64,000 nt of DNA from Celerinatantimonas sp046054195 (GTDB taxonomy: Bacteria; Pseudomonadota; Gammaproteobacteria; Enterobacterales; Celerinatantimonadaceae): NCBI RefSeq assembly GCF_046054195.1, contig NZ_JBEQCS010000005.1, forward strand, positions 62,001-126,000, in the 5' to 3' direction. Below are positions 25,156 through 33,100 of the stretch, piece by piece. The position numbers and the translations under genes are program-made. How positions within the stretch are numbered: the first letter of the stretch is position 1; each line of letters starts with the position of its first letter. The notes beneath the pieces are model-generated. The model saw only the letters and a program-made list of their open reading frames with translations. It did no database searches and was not told where the DNA came from.

Positions 25156-25311
25156 ATGAAAAGCAACAAAATCTTAGCCGCTGTAATGGCAACCATGATC
25201 GGTCTGTTTAGTGCTGGCGCAATGGCAGCTCAATTTCACCCACAGCAACATCAAGTGCCTGTGAGCCAAGCTGACCAGTACAGCATTCAAAACACTGCCG
25301 GTGGCCGTTAA
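25156..25311 (+). CDS. Secreted small peptide precursor, array copy 1
   Basis: This 51-aa precursor begins MKSNKILAAVMATMIGLFSA: a basic N-region, a hydrophobic core and an AMA cleavage site (residues 22-24). The remaining mature part is about 27 residues, A25-R51, reading AQFHPQQHQVPVSQADQ then YSIQNTAGGR. It is Gln-rich, Cys-free and nearly uncharged. No known family is recognised. The ATG at 25156 is chosen because GAGGAGA precedes it and all other copies start at the same residue; an in-frame start at 25123 lacks support. Copy 1 has its own leader (different from the inter-gene spacers) with two hairpins upstream. Confidence 0.9.
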   Translation: MKSNKILAAVMATMIGLFSAGAMAAQFHPQQHQVPVSQADQYSIQNTAGGR

Positions 25312-25382
25312 TCTCGACTGAAAATTAAAACAATAAATTTTATGCCAATTCAATCAATACGATAGATACAAAGGAGAGAGTT

Positions 25383-25538
25383 ATGAAAAACAACAAAATC
25401 TTAGCCGCTGTGATGGCAACCATGATCGGTCTGTTTAGTGCTGGCGCAATGGCAGCTCAGTTCCACCCACAGCAACACCAGGTGCCTGTGAGCCAAGCTG
25501 ACCAGTACAGCATCCAGAACACTGCCGGTGGCCGTTAA
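25383..25538 (+). CDS. Secreted small peptide precursor, array copy 2
   Basis: Same 51-aa precursor as copy 1 except Ser3 to Asn (MKNNKIL) in the signal peptide; the predicted mature peptide is identical. AAAGGAGAGAGTT gives a near-ideal ribosome binding site. Several silent differences from copy 1 (for example in the Val10 and Gln26-His28 codons) show that the copies are not the product of a single recent duplication without drift. Confidence 0.9.
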   Translation: MKNNKILAAVMATMIGLFSAGAMAAQFHPQQHQVPVSQADQYSIQNTAGGR

Positions 25539-25609
25539 TCTCGACTAAAAATTAAAATAATAAATTTTATGCCAATTCAATCAATACGATAGATACAAAG
25601 GAGAGAGTT

Positions 25610-25765
25610 ATGAAAAGCAACAAAATCTTAGCCGCCGTGATGGCAACCATGATCGGTCTGTTTAGCGCTGGCGCAATGGCAGCTCAGTTCCACCCACAGC
25701 AACACCAGGTGCCTGTGAGCCAAGCTGACCAGTACAGCATTCAAAACACTGCCGGTGGCCGTTAA
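25610..25765 (+). CDS. Secreted small peptide precursor, array copy 3
   Basis: The protein is identical to copy 1 (51 aa). The preceding spacer is of the first class and the following one of the second class, so this copy marks the junction between two duplication histories. Same ribosome binding site as copy 2. Confidence 0.9.
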   Translation: MKSNKILAAVMATMIGLFSAGAMAAQFHPQQHQVPVSQADQYSIQNTAGGR

Positions 25766-25835
25766 TCTGCCGACTCAAAATTAAAACAATAAATTTTACG
25801 CCAAATCAAATACGTAGAAACCAAAGGAGAGAGTT

Positions 25836-25991
25836 ATGAAAAGCAATAAAATCCTCGCTGCCGTAATGGCAACCATGATCGGTCTGTTTAGCGCTGGCGC
25901 AATGGCAGCTCAGTTCCACCCACAGCAACACCAGGTGCCTGTGAGCCAAGCTGACCAATACAGCATTCAGAACACTGCCGGTGGCCGTTAA
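25836..25991 (+). CDS. Secreted small peptide precursor, array copy 4
   Basis: The protein is identical to copy 1 (51 aa). It is preceded and followed by second-class spacers. Silent changes occur in the early Lys/Ile/Leu codons (AATAAAATCCTC in place of AACAAAATCTTA). Confidence 0.9.
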   Translation: MKSNKILAAVMATMIGLFSAGAMAAQFHPQQHQVPVSQADQYSIQNTAGGR

Positions 25992-26061
25992 TCTGCCGAC
26001 TCAAAATTAAAACAATAAATTTTACGCCAAATCAAATACGTAGAAACCAAAGGAGAAAGTT

Positions 26062-26217
26062 ATGAAAAGCAATAAAATCCTAGCCGCTGTGATGGCAACC
26101 ATGATCGGTCTGTTTAGCGCTGGCGCAATGGCAGCTCAATTTCACCCACAGCAACACCAGGTGCCTGTGAGCCAAGCTGATCAGTACAGCATTCAGAACA
26201 CTGCCGGTGGCCGTTAA
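26062..26217 (+). CDS. Secreted small peptide precursor, array copy 5
   Basis: The protein is identical to copy 1 (51 aa). The ribosome binding site is AAAGGAGAAAGTT, one base different from its neighbours. Second-class spacers on both sides. Confidence 0.9.
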   Translation: MKSNKILAAVMATMIGLFSAGAMAAQFHPQQHQVPVSQADQYSIQNTAGGR

Positions 26218-26287
26218 TCTGCAGACTAAAAATTAAAACAATAAATTTTACGCCAAATCAAATACGTAGAAACCAAAGGAGAGAGTT

Positions 26288-26443
26288 ATGAAAAGCAATA
26301 AAATCCTCGCTGCCGTAATGGCAACCATGATCGGTCTGTTTAGTGCAGGTGCAATGGCTGCGCAGTTTCGCCCACAGCAACACCAGGTGCCAGTTAGCCA
26401 AGCCGACCAGTACAGCATCCAGAATACAGCGGGTGGACGGTAA
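26288..26443 (+). CDS. Secreted small peptide precursor, array copy 6 (His28Arg)
   Basis: This is the most diverged copy in DNA. From about codon 20 onward many third positions differ from copies 1-5 (for example GTGCCAGTT for GTGCCTGTG, and GCGGGTGGACGG for GCCGGTGGCCGT). Only one residue changes, His28 to Arg (QFRPQQ). That pattern indicates selection on the peptide sequence. It is the last copy and is followed by a terminator. Confidence 0.9.
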   Translation: MKSNKILAAVMATMIGLFSAGAMAAQFRPQQHQVPVSQADQYSIQNTAGGR

Positions 26444-26503
26444 TATTTATTACTTCATCTATTCAAGACGGTTAAGGATGACCTTTTTGAATCCCCATTG
26501 TTA

Positions 26504-26536
26504 AAAGCCGGCCACATTACCCATGTGTCCGGCTTT
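26504..26536. terminator. Terminator between peptide array and pyrE
   Basis: A long imperfect stem (AAAGCCGG...CACAT paired with ATGTG...CCGGCTTT, 26504-26536) is followed by AATTTT on the + strand. A/T flanks on both sides let it serve the array and the converging pyrE. Confidence 0.85.
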
Positions 26537-26581
26537 AATTTTGCCTAGCAGCAACAATCTTTTAGCTTAAAGGCTCAAAGA

Positions 26582-27229
26582 TTAGGATGCTATCCCATAT
26601 TGGGCTTGATAAGCCTGAATGGCTACTAGCGCCTGTTCGTTGTCACCGTGCTCTTTGAGGTATTCAATCAAATCAGCAAGCGTAATAATGGCAGTCACTT
26701 TTGCGCCACTATCACGTTCAACTTCTTGGATTGCAGAAAGCTCACCCTGGCCACGTTCTTGACGATCGAGCGCAATCAACACCCCAGCCAACTGACAAGG
26801 GTGATGGGTAAACAGCTCTAAGGATTCGCGAATGGCGGTTCCAGCCGTAATCACATCATCAACAAGCATAACGCGCCCTTGCAAAGGCGAACCGACCAAA
26901 TTGCCACCTTCGCCATGATCTTTGGCTTCTTTGCGGTTAAAGCAATAAGGTTTGTCGATGTCATATGCTTCATCTAATGCAATCACCGTTGCACTAGCCA
27001 GCGGGATCCCTTTATAGGCTGGGCCAAAGACCATATCGTAATCCATTTCAGATTCGACTAGCGCAGCAGCATAAAAGCGGCCTAAACGAGCTAAATCAGC
27101 CCCACGGTTGAACAAGCCCGCATTAAAAAAATAAGGACTAACCCGACCAGACTTGAGAGTAAACTGACCAAATTTTAACACCCCACGATTCAGGGCAAAT
27201 TCAATAAACTCTTTTTGATACGCCTTCAT
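26582..27229 (-). CDS. pyrE: Orotate phosphoribosyltransferase
   Basis: PyrE joins orotate and PRPP to give orotidine 5'-phosphate in pyrimidine synthesis. The 215-aa type I phosphoribosyltransferase has GQFTLKSGRVSPYFFNAGLF near the N-terminus, the flexible loop FNRKEAKDHGEGG and the PRPP motif VMLVDDVITAGTAIRES. It follows rph by 16 nt. E. coli has a pyrimidine-sensing attenuator in that gap; no hairpin fits here, so control must differ. Confidence 0.97.
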   Translation of the reverse strand: MKAYQKEFIEFALNRGVLKFGQFTLKSGRVSPYFFNAGLFNRGADLARLGRFYAAALVESEMDYDMVFGPAYKGIPLASATVIALDEAYDIDKPYCFNRKEAKDHGEGGNLVGSPLQGRVMLVDDVITAGTAIRESLELFTHHPCQLAGVLIALDRQERGQGELSAIQEVERDSGAKVTAIITLADLIEYLKEHGDNEQALVAIQAYQAQYGIAS

Positions 27230-27245
27230 TCTACTTCCTTACTTC

Positions 27246-27965
27246 TTAGCCTTCGTTGAGTACCTGACGCTGCAGATTGAAAATTTCATCAATCCCGCCT
27301 TTTGCCAATTCTAACAGTTCTAAGAGTTCTTCGTGACTAAAAGGTTCACCCTCAGCTGTACCTTGAATTTCGATCATGCGGCCATCTTCACTCATAACCA
27401 CATTCATATCGGTTTGCGCGTTTGAGTCTTCCACATATTCCAGATCGCAGCGTGGCTCGCCTTCAACAATCCCAACAGAGATCGCCGCAATCAAATGCTT
27501 CATTGGGTTCACTTTCAATTTACCCTGTGATTGCAGCCACCAAATCGCATCCATTAATGCCACACAAGCGCCACTAATAGAAGCGGTACGTGTACCACCA
27601 TCGGCCTGAAGCACATCACAATCAACCGTAATAGTCACCTCACCCAGCGCTTTTAAATCAACTGCCGCGCGTAAAGAGCGGCCAATCAGGCGCTGAATTT
27701 CCATTGTCCGACCGCCCTGCTTGCCACGAGCAGCTTCGCGAGCCATGCGAGAACCAGTAGAGCGCGGCAACATACCATACTCAGCAGTAATCCACCCCTG
27801 ACCTTTTCCTTTTAAAAACCGCGGAACCCCGTCTTCAACAGTGGCTGTACATAAAACTTGGGTATCACCAAAAGTCACCAGGACTGACCCTTCTGCATGA
27901 CGAGTGTAGTGTCGAGTGAATGTAACCGGACGAATGTCGGTCACGGCTCTGCCGTTTGGACGCAT
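27246..27965 (-). CDS. rph: Ribonuclease PH
   Basis: RNase PH is a phosphate-dependent 3'-5' exonuclease that trims tRNA precursors. The 239-aa protein has the start MRPNGRAVTDIRPVTFTRHY, the TEYGMLPRSTGSR segment with its phosphate-binding residues, and DCDVLQADGGTRTASISGA. The family length and C-terminus are intact, unlike the frameshifted rph of E. coli K-12. First gene of rph-pyrE; divergent from yicC. Confidence 0.97.
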   Translation of the reverse strand: MRPNGRAVTDIRPVTFTRHYTRHAEGSVLVTFGDTQVLCTATVEDGVPRFLKGKGQGWITAEYGMLPRSTGSRMAREAARGKQGGRTMEIQRLIGRSLRAAVDLKALGEVTITVDCDVLQADGGTRTASISGACVALMDAIWWLQSQGKLKVNPMKHLIAAISVGIVEGEPRCDLEYVEDSNAQTDMNVVMSEDGRMIEIQGTAEGEPFSHEELLELLELAKGGIDEIFNLQRQVLNEG

Positions 27966-28096
27966 CTTGTATACCTTATAACCATGAGAGATAGTTTAAA
28001 TTATACGGATTTTGCAGCGCTTCGGCCACGAATGACACTGACGAGTGTTCACAATATCGGTATAATCAAATAAATTTTCCTCGTGGACTCAATAGA

Positions 28097-28957
28097 ATGA
28101 TTCATAGTATGACTGGCTACGCACGCCGTGAAGTTACCGGTGACTGGGGAAGTGCAACCTGGGAAATCCGCAGTGTCAATCAGCGCTACCTCGAAACTTA
28201 TTGGCGAATGCCTGAAAACTTTCGTGGTTTAGAACCACAACTGCGCGACAAAATTCGCAAGCAATTGCAGCGCGGTAAAGTTGAAAACAATCTGCGTTTT
28301 GAACCAGGCCAGTCACAAAATGATGAACTGACTCTGAATCAGGATCTTGCTAAAAAAATTATCCAAAATGCCGAATGGGTCCAACAGCAAGCTGGTGGGC
28401 AGATTAATCCGCTAGATATTCTGCGCTGGCCAGGTGTGATGGAAACACCCGAACAAGATGTGGATGCCATTAGCCAAGAACTACTCAACCTTTGGCAAGC
28501 GACTCTGACTGACTTTATTGCAAGCCGCGCCAGTGAAGGTGAAAAAATTCAAGCGATGATTGAAGCGCGCCTAGATGCCATCACTGAACAAGCAACCTTT
28601 GTCCGCTCTCGCCTGCCACAAATCATTGAATGGCAACGTGACAAACTAAGGACTCGGTTAACCGAAGTGGCCGAAGAATTAGATGAAAATCGCCTTGAGC
28701 AAGAAATTGTACTGCTTGCCCAAAAACTCGATGTTGCCGAAGAGTTGGACCGCCTAGACGCCCACGTGACAGAGACTCACAACATTCTCAAAAAAGGCGG
28801 CACCTGTGGCCGACGCTTAGATTTTATGATGCAAGAGTTTAACCGCGAAGCCAACACTCTTGCCTCAAAATCAATCGATGCCGACATCACCAAAGCCGCA
28901 GTTGAGTTAAAAGTACTGATTGAGCAGATGCGCGAACAGATCCAGAATATTGAATAA
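28097..28957 (+). CDS. yicC: YicC family endoribonuclease
   Basis: YicC/YloC proteins are linked to RNA turnover; E. coli YicC has been shown to act as an endoribonuclease that affects the RyhB small RNA. The 286-aa protein has the N-terminal signature MIHSMTGYARREV followed by EIRSVNQRYLE. The C-terminal DUF1732 block ends with GRRLDFMMQEFNREANTLASK. Position beside rph, divergently transcribed, is the conserved arrangement. Confidence 0.94.
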   Translation: MIHSMTGYARREVTGDWGSATWEIRSVNQRYLETYWRMPENFRGLEPQLRDKIRKQLQRGKVENNLRFEPGQSQNDELTLNQDLAKKIIQNAEWVQQQAGGQINPLDILRWPGVMETPEQDVDAISQELLNLWQATLTDFIASRASEGEKIQAMIEARLDAITEQATFVRSRLPQIIEWQRDKLRTRLTEVAEELDENRLEQEIVLLAQKLDVAEELDRLDAHVTETHNILKKGGTCGRRLDFMMQEFNREANTLASKSIDADITKAAVELKVLIEQMREQIQNIE

Positions 28958-28970
28958 ACCGATTCAAATC

Positions 28971-28999
28971 ATTCAGTGGATACCCACTATCCACTGAAT
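28971..28999 (+). terminator. Terminator after yicC
   Basis: A perfect 11-bp stem (ATTCAGTGGAT at 28971-28981, ATCCACTGAAT at 28989-28999) has a 7-nt loop and is followed by CCATTTCTCTT. It lies between the converging yicC and the diguanylate cyclase gene. Confidence 0.8.
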
Positions 29000-29018
29000 C
29001 CATTTCTCTTAATAATCC

Positions 29019-29921
29019 TCACACAAAATGTTCTTCTGACCAGATCACGCAGTTTTTGCCTCGAGCTTTGGCAACGTATAGGGCTTTATCTGCTTTGGAA
29101 AATAACGCAGAGCTGGAGCTGGTGTCGTTGGGGATGCAGGTGGAACCGCCAGCGCTAATGGTTACATCGGTGTTTTCGCTCACGCGCTCAACCGACTGTT
29201 CAATCAACTGGCGAGCCTTAACCTGTGTATACGTTGGCATTAGAGCGACAAATTCTTCGCCGCCAAAGCGAGAGATCAACAGCGGTTTTTCTTCAAACTG
29301 ACAGGCTAAAATTGCCGACACTTGGCGCAGCAGATGGTCGCCAGCGTCATGGCCGAAGTCATCGTTGTAATGCTTAAAATTATCGATATCAAAAATCGCC
29401 AGCGAAACGGGCTGTTTGCGCTGAATGGCACTGATCCACTGCTGAGTCAGGATCTTTTTATAATAACGCCGATTTGCCAGAGAAGTCAGGCTGTCACAGT
29501 TTGCCAGATGCTCTAACATGTTGCGCTGGCGAACCAGTTGCAGGTGCGTGTGCACGCGCGCTTTAACAATGCCAGGATGAAACGGCTTAAAAATATAGTC
29601 CGCAGCGCCTAATAAAAGCCCTTTTTCTTCGTAATGCTCATCGCTTAAACCAGTAATAAAAATCACGGGAATGGCAGCCGTCTGTGGCGATTGATGCAGC
29701 TCAGAAAGCGTTTCAAACCCATCCATTTCCGGCATTTTAATATCAAGAATAATTAAATCAGGGCTCAGTTCGCGAGCTTTGCGAATCGCCTGTTTGCCAC
29801 TTTTTGCCAATATAATATTGGCTTCATCACGCAATAAATTGCTCAGTACCTTTAAATTAATCACCTCATCATCAACGATTAACACCTGTTGAATTGGAGG
29901 TGACAACAAGTCTGTTGCCAT
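29019..29921 (-). CDS. Response regulator with GGDEF diguanylate cyclase domain
   Basis: This 300-aa two-domain protein has an N-terminal receiver (about residues 12-130; phosphoacceptor Asp60 in LIILDIKMP, switch Lys in FKPF). The C-terminal GGDEF domain has the active-site motif RFGGEEF (GGEEF at 220-224) and a metal Asp in FDIDNFKHYND. It should make cyclic di-GMP when phosphorylated. The RxxD inhibitory site five residues before GGEEF is absent (EKPL there), so product inhibition by that route is unlikely. It lies downstream of a hybrid histidine kinase with an Hpt domain, on the same strand, which is the likely phosphodonor. Confidence 0.92.
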   Translation of the reverse strand: MATDLLSPPIQQVLIVDDEVINLKVLSNLLRDEANIILAKSGKQAIRKARELSPDLIILDIKMPEMDGFETLSELHQSPQTAAIPVIFITGLSDEHYEEKGLLLGAADYIFKPFHPGIVKARVHTHLQLVRQRNMLEHLANCDSLTSLANRRYYKKILTQQWISAIQRKQPVSLAIFDIDNFKHYNDDFGHDAGDHLLRQVSAILACQFEEKPLLISRFGGEEFVALMPTYTQVKARQLIEQSVERVSENTDVTISAGGSTCIPNDTSSSSALFSKADKALYVAKARGKNCVIWSEEHFV

Positions 29922-29964
29922 AACGGGTTAACTCCGTGTAACGCTTTAGCGAGATCCATTTTTG

Positions 29965-29995
29965 TATATTTATTCATTAATTATGAATAAATATA
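29965..29995. promoter_or_regulatory. Perfect 13-bp inverted repeat upstream of the diguanylate cyclase
   Basis: TATATTTATTCAT at 29965-29977 is repeated in inverse as ATGAATAAATATA at 29983-29995 with a 5-nt spacer. It lies in the 141-bp gap between kinase and cyclase genes. It could be an operator or a weak hairpin in the joint transcript. Confidence 0.5.
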
Positions 29996-30062
29996 ATTTG
30001 CTACTCACACACGATACCATAATCTGGTTATGTTATTTGATGAAATCATAAATAAAATGTTA

Positions 30063-32795
30063 CTAATCGAGGGCGCTCAGCCACTGCGTCGCTAACTTCG
30101 CAGCATCCTCTAGTTCAACATCCGCGACCGACGCCTGAATTTGCTTGAGTCGGTTAACATCGTCGTCTCGAGTGACAAACGAAGCTATTTTTTTAAGTGT
30201 CTTCTCAAAGGCAAAATCAGTTGCTCGAAGCTGACCGACAAGCTGCACCAGATGCTGTTTAAAACCGCTGATACTATCAATAGCTGCTTCATTTAAGTGG
30301 TGCTCAAATAATGGGTCTAACTTCACTAATAGCTGATCTAACTTCTCAAAGAGTGATAAATCTTGGTTTTGCCCCTCATCGTCTTTGGCTAATTTATTCT
30401 CCAAAGCGATGCACTGACTAACCAGCTCATAAGCACCAATATAGGCGGCATTCGATTTAAGTGCATGAATAACATCGCGCAGTTCTTGGGTCGTAACAGT
30501 TTGTAGTTCCTCAATAAAACGGCGCTGACGATATTGACTGTAGAAGGTCTCTAACAGCGAAAAATACAGATCATGACGGCCACCAATGCGATTAACCGCA
30601 TCTTGCACTTTCAGCTCTTTGATTTGCCCAAGCGCCTCACTTAGCTGATTATGCGATGGCACCATGCTCTCTTTAACTTTTCGTGTTTTGAAGTGACTTA
30701 AATCTTTGTCACTGGCCAAATATTTCAGCAAAACCGAGAATAACTCAGCAGAGTTAATCGGTTTGCCCACATGGGCATCCATCCCGCTATTGAGGCATTC
30801 ACTAATCGCACTATCACTGACATGAGCGGTCATGGCTACAATCGGTTTTTCAAAATGCAGCTCTTGTCGCAATTTCTTGGTTGCTGTCAGTCCATCCATA
30901 TATGGCATCTGGATATCCATCAACACGATATCGACATCATTTTTTGCTAAAAATTCAATTGCTTCTTCACCATGGTTAGCAATGTCGATATGAATATGGG
31001 TATCTTCTAAATAACCGAGCGCGACCTGTTGGTTAATCGGGTTATCTTCCACCAGCAGTAGGCGATAATCACTTAAGTCTTGATGCTCGCTGTTACTTTC
31101 AATTTTTTTGGCAATGCGAATATGCCGAGAAAGCAGCGCTTCAACCGCATCAAATAGTGATGATGGAGAAACCGGTTTCTCCAAAAATGAGCTAATCAGG
31201 CCATTGTGCAGATATTGCTGTAACTTTTGCCGCTCATACGCGGAGATCATCAAAATCGGCGGGGTCTGATCCTGAAAACGCGAGCGAATTTGCTGTGAAG
31301 TTTCAATGCCATCCATGCGCGGCATCTTCCAGTCGAGCAAAATCACATCAAATGTTTGATTCATGGCAAATGCTTGGGTGACCGATTCAATCGCTTCATA
31401 ACCATCGGTTGCAACTTCAACCTGATATCCCAGCTCGCCCAACATGGTTTTGAGAACCTGTCGAGAAATCGGCAAGTCATCCACCACCAGCACTCGATAT
31501 CCTTCGCCTGAGCCATAACGCTCCAGTTCACTCTCTTGATGAACGCGCTCTAAAGGCAGTGAAACATGAAAACAGCTGCCCTCGCCGGGGGTACTTTCAC
31601 AGCTAATTTCACCGCCCATTAACTGAGCATATTTGCGGCTAATCACTAACCCTAAACCACTGCCACCGTAGCGACGAGTTATGCTGTCATCAGCTTGCGC
31701 AAATGAATGAAATAGGCGCTGCTGTTGCTCCTCGCTAATTCCAATACCAGTATCTTGCACATCAATCCCGAGCAGAACTTTGTCGCGGCTGCCAGTATGC
31801 TTAGCACTGATATTGACACTGACGTATCCGGAATCGGTAAACTTCACCGCATTACTAACCAGATTGATAAGAATTTGCTTAATGCGCACCGGATCTCCGA
31901 TGAGCTTCTGAGGAACCGCTGAGTCCAGCGATAGGACGATTTCTAAACCTTTTTCATCGGCCGTTAAGCTATTGACGTTCATCGCCTGCTGAATGGTTGG
32001 CTCAAGTTCAAATTCAATATTTTCAATGCTGACGCTATCGGCTTCGAGCTTAGAAAAATCTAAAATATCATTCACTTGGCGCAGCAGCACTTCACCTGAG
32101 TCGAGAATTTTAGAAACATAATCGCGCTGCGTATCATCTAAAGTGGTTTTATTTAACAGATTACAAAGCCCAAGCACCGCATTGATTGGGGTGCGAATTT
32201 CGTGGCTCATGCGCGCCACAAATGAAGACTTTGCTTCAAGGGCGACCTCAAGCTCTTTGGCGGTTTGTTCCAGCTCAAAGGTTCTCTCACGAACTTTGTC
32301 GTCGAGATTTTTATTGATATTTTCTAACGCCTGAGAATATTCCTGCAGCTTTTCATTGGCTTCTAAAGCCATCTGCTCTATCGCTTTACGATCAGAGATA
32401 TCGCGGCTGACCCCACAGACAAATATTGGATTATCATCGGCATCATAGATGGGCACTAACAATGTGTTGGCAAAAACTGCGTTTTCATCGCCACTGGTTG
32501 CATATTGTTCAAAAGAAACAGGTTTATGCGCTCTAATGGCTTTGTTATATGTTTCATAGAGCCCTTCAACAATCTCATCGCCCCACATTTCTCGAATATT
32601 GTAGTGATCGACGGGTTGCTCTGGGTCGAGCCCCATGACTTTGCGCGAAGCAGGATTATTGTCATAAAGGCTAAACTCGCCATTAGGCTCGACAGCCATC
32701 ACAAACATAAAATCGGCAGAATGCTGCCAAAGACTGGCGAAACACTCTTGCATCACTCGCTGATGCTGCTCATCGCGTTGACTAAACAACTCCAT
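30063..32795 (-). CDS. Hybrid sensor histidine kinase (PAS, HisKA, ATPase, two receivers, Hpt)
   Basis: This 910-aa cytoplasmic phosphorelay protein has no membrane segments. Domains in order are PAS at about 20-135, a coiled-coil linker at 135-185, HisKA with His198 in ARMSHEIRTP, HATPase at about 240-415 (DTGIGIS, GGSGLGL), receiver 1 with Asp488 (LLDWKMP), receiver 2 with Asp627 (LMDIQMP) and a C-terminal Hpt with His777 in IHALKSNA. All phosphorelay residues are present, so it can pass phosphate to an external receiver. The adjacent GGDEF response regulator is the obvious target. The ATG at 32795 is preferred to 32807 because GGAG lies 7 nt upstream. Confidence 0.93.
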   Translation of the reverse strand: MELFSQRDEQHQRVMQECFASLWQHSADFMFVMAVEPNGEFSLYDNNPASRKVMGLDPEQPVDHYNIREMWGDEIVEGLYETYNKAIRAHKPVSFEQYATSGDENAVFANTLLVPIYDADDNPIFVCGVSRDISDRKAIEQMALEANEKLQEYSQALENINKNLDDKVRERTFELEQTAKELEVALEAKSSFVARMSHEIRTPINAVLGLCNLLNKTTLDDTQRDYVSKILDSGEVLLRQVNDILDFSKLEADSVSIENIEFELEPTIQQAMNVNSLTADEKGLEIVLSLDSAVPQKLIGDPVRIKQILINLVSNAVKFTDSGYVSVNISAKHTGSRDKVLLGIDVQDTGIGISEEQQQRLFHSFAQADDSITRRYGGSGLGLVISRKYAQLMGGEISCESTPGEGSCFHVSLPLERVHQESELERYGSGEGYRVLVVDDLPISRQVLKTMLGELGYQVEVATDGYEAIESVTQAFAMNQTFDVILLDWKMPRMDGIETSQQIRSRFQDQTPPILMISAYERQKLQQYLHNGLISSFLEKPVSPSSLFDAVEALLSRHIRIAKKIESNSEHQDLSDYRLLLVEDNPINQQVALGYLEDTHIHIDIANHGEEAIEFLAKNDVDIVLMDIQMPYMDGLTATKKLRQELHFEKPIVAMTAHVSDSAISECLNSGMDAHVGKPINSAELFSVLLKYLASDKDLSHFKTRKVKESMVPSHNQLSEALGQIKELKVQDAVNRIGGRHDLYFSLLETFYSQYRQRRFIEELQTVTTQELRDVIHALKSNAAYIGAYELVSQCIALENKLAKDDEGQNQDLSLFEKLDQLLVKLDPLFEHHLNEAAIDSISGFKQHLVQLVGQLRATDFAFEKTLKKIASFVTRDDDVNRLKQIQASVADVELEDAAKLATQWLSALD

Positions 32796-32808
32796 TATTT
32801 TCTCCATG

Positions 32809-32826
32809 GGATACCAATGGGTATCC
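32809..32826. promoter_or_regulatory. Inverted repeat just upstream of the hybrid kinase
   Basis: GGATACC-N4-GGTATCC lies 14 nt before the chosen kinase start, over its likely 5' UTR. Candidate operator or translation-controlling hairpin. Confidence 0.4.
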
Positions 32827-33055
32827 GTAGATATCCATACGACTTAACACTGCTAATTACTAAGGGTATTCGCTATTAGCTCACATTGATTCGCTGGCGC
32901 TGTCAACAAAAAGTCGCCATTGTCTGGATTTTTTAAAATATCTATCAGGTATAATTACAACTTACTAAAATATATAACTTAAACTGATACAAAGAGTGAT
33001 TTTCACCCTTTAAAAAATAGATAACTCAATAACAATAGAGACGACAGAGAAAAAA

Positions 33056-33078
33056 CAGGACGGCTATCAACCATCCTG
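33056..33078 (-). terminator. Terminator of the protease-avidin operon
   Basis: An 8-bp stem with one mismatch (CAGGACGG at 33056-33063, CCATCCTG at 33071-33078) is followed on the minus strand by TTTTTT. It lies 22 nt after the avidin-like gene. Confidence 0.8.
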
Positions 33079-33100
33079 GACAATGAACCTAAAAATCATG

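Larger units (their letters stand above)
25144..26443 (+). repeat. Six tandem direct repeats (226-227 bp), one secreted-peptide gene each
   Basis: Start codons lie at 25156, 25383, 25610, 25836, 26062 and 26288, i.e. spacings of 227, 227, 226, 226 and 226 bp. Each unit is one 156-bp gene plus a spacer of about 70 bp that ends in AAAGGAGAGAGTT or a close variant. Spacers fall into two classes: after genes 1-2 they contain CCAATTCAATCAATACGATAG, shortened here to its core TCAATCAATACG, and after genes 3-5 AAATCAAATACGTAGAAACC. The protein is nearly invariant while third positions differ. Confidence 0.97.

Noticed and set aside
25144..26443. Regular repeats that might suggest a CRISPR array
   Set aside because: The unit is 226 bp and encodes an intact peptide in each copy; no short repeats with unique spacers and no cas genes.
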